Source of the DNA: Streptomyces sp. HPF1205
GTDB lineage: Bacteria; Actinomycetota; Actinomycetes; Streptomycetales; Streptomycetaceae
Assembly: GCF_020400825.1 (NCBI RefSeq)
Contig: NZ_JAINVH010000002.1
Span: forward strand, 358,721-422,720
Length of the DNA stretch: 64,000 bases
Direction: 5' to 3'
Both the position numbers and the translations under genes were made by a program. Positions 61,360-64,000 of this stretch are shown piece by piece (position 1 is the stretch's first letter; each line of letters starts with the position of its first letter). The notes beneath the pieces were generated by a model. That model worked only from the letters and a program-made list of their open reading frames with translations, had not been told where the DNA came from and searched no databases.

Positions 61360-62631
61360 TCAGCTCACCGTCCACTTGAAGGCGGCCTGCCCGCCGTTCT
61401 CGTCCTCGGCGTAACCCAGGACCTCGCCCTGGTCGGTGAGCCAGGCCGCGGTGGTCGTGACGTAGTGGTCGCTCGGCGGGTCCAGGGCGATCAGTTCGCC
61501 GCTCCGCCACAAGAACGCCCGCCTGGCGCCGTCCGCGGTCTCCGAGGTGCCGGCCACCTCCCCCAGGTTGTTCACGGCAGCGGCACCGGCGTCCGTACCG
61601 CCCAGGGTGCCCAGGTCGATGGAACGGCCCTGGTGCCACAGGAACGAGCGGGTGGCGGTGCCGTCCTGGTACGTGCCCGTCACGTGCCCGAGGTCGCTCA
61701 GGGGACGGTTCACGCCGCCGGTGAGGGTCCAGCCGATCCAGGCGTCGCCGCCGGACGGGTTGGTCACCGTGGTCACGGCGCCCCGGTCGTACAGGTACAC
61801 GGGATGCACCGGGTCGCCGCCCAGGCCGTAGTGCCCGAGCACCACCTGGCCGAAGGCGTTGGAGTCCGCGTACAGCAGCGAGTGGTCACCGGTCAGGGCG
61901 CACAGGTCCGCCACGACCGCGCCGTCGCGCCACAGGTACGCGCCGCCCGACGGATTCCCCTCGCTCGGCCCCCAGCGCAGCAGGACCGTACCGCGGTCGT
62001 CAAGGTCCGTGGCGCGGCCCGTGGGCGTGTTCGGCGGGGCCTCGATGGGCACCGCCTGGCCGCCCTCGTAGATATACGGGCTGGCCAGCGCGCCTTCCTG
62101 GCCATAGCTGTCCCAGCCGGCGCCCACGATCTGGCCGCGGTTGTTGACCGCGGACGCCACCGCCTCCCGCCGGCCGAAGTCCACCTCACGCGGCTCGGCG
62201 TCGAACCGGTCCCAGACCAGGGCGCGTTCACGGTTGTCGGCGGCGGATACGTAACTCCCGGCCAACTGCCCACCGTCACCGAGGAACGTCACCCAGCCGT
62301 GCGGGGAGTATGTACTGATGCCCGGTGGCATCTTCGGCACGACCGGGCCGCCGGGAGTCCAGATCATCGGGACGTCGTCGGTGTCGCCGACCGAGCCGAG
62401 GCCGAGGATCAGGCCGTGCCGGTTCGCCGACGTGATCCGGTCCAGCTCGACCGAACCGTCCGGCGTGGCCAGCCGGGTGGCCCGGATCCGGTGGCGGCCC
62501 GCGGCCCGCGCGCCGGCCACCGGGCCCACGGCCAGGCCGGCCGCCGTCGACAGGGCCCCGGCGACCAGGCCGCGTCTGGTGAGACGTCCTCCCGTGCTGC
62601 CCGGCCGGTGGCCGGTTGCCTCATCGCGCAT
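61360..62631 (-). CDS. Tat-secreted HAF-repeat protein
   Basis: 423 residues. LTRRGLVAGALSTAAGLAVG is a twin-arginine signal followed by an AxA-type cleavage site. The mature domain has repeats such as DLGTLGGTDAGA-AAVNNLGEVAG and RRAFLWRSGE, the HAF (His-Ala-Phe) extracellular repeat of unknown function, likely a beta-propeller. GAGGGGG precedes the ATG. Confidence 0.82.
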   Translation of the reverse strand: MRDEATGHRPGSTGGRLTRRGLVAGALSTAAGLAVGPVAGARAAGRHRIRATRLATPDGSVELDRITSANRHGLILGLGSVGDTDDVPMIWTPGGPVVPKMPPGISTYSPHGWVTFLGDGGQLAGSYVSAADNRERALVWDRFDAEPREVDFGRREAVASAVNNRGQIVGAGWDSYGQEGALASPYIYEGGQAVPIEAPPNTPTGRATDLDDRGTVLLRWGPSEGNPSGGAYLWRDGAVVADLCALTGDHSLLYADSNAFGQVVLGHYGLGGDPVHPVYLYDRGAVTTVTNPSGGDAWIGWTLTGGVNRPLSDLGHVTGTYQDGTATRSFLWHQGRSIDLGTLGGTDAGAAAVNNLGEVAGTSETADGARRAFLWRSGELIALDPPSDHYVTTTAAWLTDQGEVLGYAEDENGGQAAFKWTVS

Positions 62632-62780
62632 GATGGATCCCCCTCGTGTCATGTGGTGAGCGTCGGACGGTCGTTTCCCCGGGGGACCTCTGTGTACGGG
62701 GGTTGCGGTGGTTCCGTCAACGGCGGGGAAAGATTTGACCAAAACCCTCCACTGTGACGCGAGGGCCGGCGGCGGCGCGG

Positions 62781-62840
62781 ATGGACCCGGCCGGACGCGG
62801 ATGGACACCGACGGACTTCGACGGACACCGACGGACACCG
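62781..62840. repeat. 10-bp-phased direct repeats (about six units)
   Basis: Successive decamers ATGGACCCGG, CCGGACGCGG, ATGGACACCG, ACGGACTTCG, ACGGACACCG, ACGGACACCG keep an exact 10-bp period. They precede the TCGAAACTTTCGA palindrome. They may position a DNA-bending protein or be simple slippage. Confidence 0.7.
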
Positions 62841-62854
62841 ACCGGCCCTCTCGG

Positions 62855-62867
62855 TCGAAACTTTCGA
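62855..62867. promoter_or_regulatory. Palindrome TCGAAACTTTCGA (xylanase-type operator)
   Basis: A perfect 6-1-6 dyad. It resembles the CGAA-N-TTCG class of palindromes described upstream of Streptomyces xylanase genes (BxlR/XlnR). A GTTTCGAT follows 16 bases later. Probably controls the downstream CBM2 protein. Confidence 0.55.
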
Positions 62868-63201
62868 TGATGCGATGTTGACGTTTCGATTACGGAGGTC
62901 CACACTTGCCTCCGTTTCATGCATCGACATCGCTCGGGCAGTCAACCCCCTTTGGCTGCCGAGTCCCCTCGCGAATGGTCCCCCCACCGTGTCCGGCCGG
63001 GCACGAATTGTTCGGCACAGCCCGGCGGACCGCCAGGAGATGAGGTTGAAGTGACCCCGGAGTTCCCCCACGCTCCCGCGCCACCGCCACGCCGAACCCC
63101 CGCGGGGTACCGGCGGCGTGTGCGGCTCGCGTTCGTGACCGCCACGGAGAGCGCCGCGGCTACGGCCGGCCTCTGAGCGCTCGGACCGCGTCCCCGACCG
63201 G

Positions 63202-63263
63202 CCACGTCCCGGACCATCACCGGACCACGTCCCGGACCATTCCCGGACCACGTCCTGGACGGA
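63202..63263. repeat. 23-bp tandem repeat, 2.7 copies
   Basis: Units at 63202-63224 and 63225-63247 (CCACGTCCCGGACCAT core) with two differences, and a partial third to 63263. Intergenic; no function evident. Confidence 0.75.
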
Positions 63264-63347
63264 CAGCGCCCTGCATCGACCCCGTCATCCGAACCGTCAC
63301 CGCGCCCTTCGGCGGCGCGGTGGGCCGCAACACCGTGCCACCGCGAA

Positions 63348-63361
63348 TGTGAGCGCTATCA
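63348..63361. promoter_or_regulatory. CebR-like box TGTGAGCGCTATCA
   Basis: Eleven of 14 bases match TGGGAGCGCTCCCA, centred 53 bases before the GTG start of the CBM2 gene. AGCGCT is the perfect core. A second match in the window (16736-16749) also precedes a CBM2-bearing hydrolase. Confidence 0.5.
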
Positions 63362-63406
63362 ATCGCGCTCGTCGTCCCGTTCCCCGCGACTCAGGGAGTG
63401 TGTTCC

Positions 63407-64000
63407 GTGAAACGCAAGTTCAGGCATTATCGGCTCTTGCTGACCGGCCTGGTGTCGACGGCCATGGCCGCCGTGGGCATATCGGTTGTGGCCACGTCGG
63501 CCCAGGCCGCGACCGGCTGCAAGGTCGACTACACCATCACCAGTCAGTGGTCGGGCGGCTTCGGCGCCAATGTGAACGTTACCAATCTGGGTGATCCGGT
63601 CAGCAGTTGGCAGGTCGGCTGGACCTTCGCCTCCGGACAGACCGTCACCCAGCTGTGGAACGGCTCCTACACGCAGTCCGGCTCCCAGGTCACCGTGACC
63701 AACGCCTCGTACAACGGCAGTCTGGCCACCGGCGCCTCCACCGCCTTCGGCTTCAACGGCGCCTTCACCAGCAGCAACCCGGTGCCGAGCTCCTTCACGT
63801 TCAACGGCACCGTCTGCACGGGCAGCACCACCACGTCCGGCGGGACCACCACGGGCGGCACGACCACCGGCGGCACCACCACGGGCGGCACGACCACCTC
63901 GGGCGGCACCACGACCGGCGGCACGACCACCGGCGGGACCACGACCGGCGGGACCACGACCGGTGGCACCACCACGTCGGGCGGGACGACGAGCGGCAGC
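63407..64000 (+). CDS. Secreted protein with N-terminal CBM2 and Gly-Thr linker, C-terminus outside window
   Basis: 198 codons visible. Signal peptide (about 1-35, ending AQA), a CBM2 module (about 36-131; CKVDYTITSQWSGGFGANVN, Trp residues for cellulose stacking, Cys38/Cys135), then a long (GGTTT)n linker continuing to the edge. The catalytic domain lies beyond base 64000; a cellulase or xylanase is most likely. GGGAG lies before the GTG start at 63407. Confidence 0.88.
   Translation, partial: MKRKFRHYRLLLTGLVSTAMAAVGISVVATSAQAATGCKVDYTITSQWSGGFGANVNVTNLGDPVSSWQVGWTFASGQTVTQLWNGSYTQSGSQVTVTNASYNGSLATGASTAFGFNGAFTSSNPVPSSFTFNGTVCTGSTTTSGGTTTGGTTTGGTTTGGTTTSGGTTTGGTTTGGTTTGGTTTGGTTTSGGTTSGS
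63831..64000 (+). repeat. 15-bp coding repeats of the (GGTTT) linker
   Basis: About eleven units of GGCGGCACCACCACC type with synonymous changes, interspersed with SGG variants, encode a flexible linker between CBM2 and a downstream domain. Continues past the window end. Confidence 0.8.

Larger units (their letters stand above)
62632..63406. other. Long upstream region of the CBM2 gene
   Basis: 775 bases with no supported gene. It contains a 10-bp-phased array (62781-62840), a TCGAAACTTTCGA palindrome, a ACGGAGG/CCTCCGT dyad (62892-62915), 23-bp repeats (63202-63263) and a CebR-like box (63348-63361), each listed separately where useful. Rich in control signals compared with other gaps. Confidence 0.6.

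Noticed and set aside
63831..64000. CRISPR-like array
   Set aside because: Regular 15-bp units without unique spacers, in frame and encoding a GGTTT linker.
1..64000. tRNA or rRNA genes
   Set aside because: No cloverleaf or rRNA signature sequence was recognised on either strand by reading.

Overview
The window is very GC-rich actinobacterial chromosome. F420 chemistry (NADPH:F420 reductase), mycothiol-type DinB proteins, SARP, SpoIIE-phosphatase and LacI regulators, abundant GTG starts and CBM2-bearing secreted hydrolases all point to Streptomyces or a close relative in the Streptomycetaceae. About 56 protein genes can be supported, plus one 13-codon ORF. No rRNA, tRNA or CRISPR array was seen. 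The genes at both window ends are cut off.

Layout. (a) 1-14.2 kb: housekeeping and accessory genes. These are an AfsR-type regulator, an M50 protease, F420 reductase, an MFS exporter, methionine aminopeptidase, a lipoprotein, a prim-pol-like protein, dimethylargininase, an FAD oxidoreductase overlapping a CorA channel, and an Rsm22-type methyltransferase. (b) 14.4-34.6 kb: an exopolysaccharide (EPS) locus. It holds the priming glycosyl-1-phosphate transferase, divergent fcl/gmd for GDP-L-fucose, three further glycosyltransferases, Wzy-like polymerase, Wzx-like flippase, a Wzz/BY-kinase-like co-polymerase whose nucleotide motifs are all degenerate, a cytidylyltransferase with a CDP-alcohol phosphotransferase, a Tat-exported deacetylase-like lipoprotein and a beta-propeller lipoprotein. 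It is interrupted at 16.4-20.2 kb by a LacI regulator plus a CBM2-tagged pectinase-fold hydrolase. That island starts with a 254-bp element with inverted ends and finishes with a strong hairpin. (c) 34.6-48.3 kb: serine hydrolase, efflux, oxidoreductases, PhzF, a TetR/GNAT/dehydrogenase unit with two perfect operators, LD-carboxypeptidase, ABC exporter, MBL hydrolase. (d) 48.5-64 kb: sugar-related genes. These are a GH2 remnant behind a LacI-type operator, a DeoR regulator divergent from a GH27 alpha-galactosidase, a SpoIIE-type phosphatase, cydAB, LacI, a ROK kinase, SRPBCC and HAF-repeat proteins, and finally a truncated secreted CBM2 protein preceded by xylanase- and cellulase-type operator palindromes.

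How it works together. The EPS genes can make a fucosylated, lipid-linked repeat unit, flip it and polymerise it. The CDP-linked pair suggests an additional phosphodiester-type substituent. The two CBM2 proteins, alpha-galactosidase, GH2 remnant and their LacI/DeoR regulators look like a plant-biomass regulon, and CebR-like boxes occur near both CBM2 genes.

Recurring sequence features are short tandem repeats in intergenic DNA and low-complexity coding tails, several 10-bp-phased direct repeats upstream of genes, many 4-bp start/stop overlaps, 3' overlaps between convergent EPS genes, and a set of likely leaderless promoters. All functions are inferred from sequence alone; no database search was possible.
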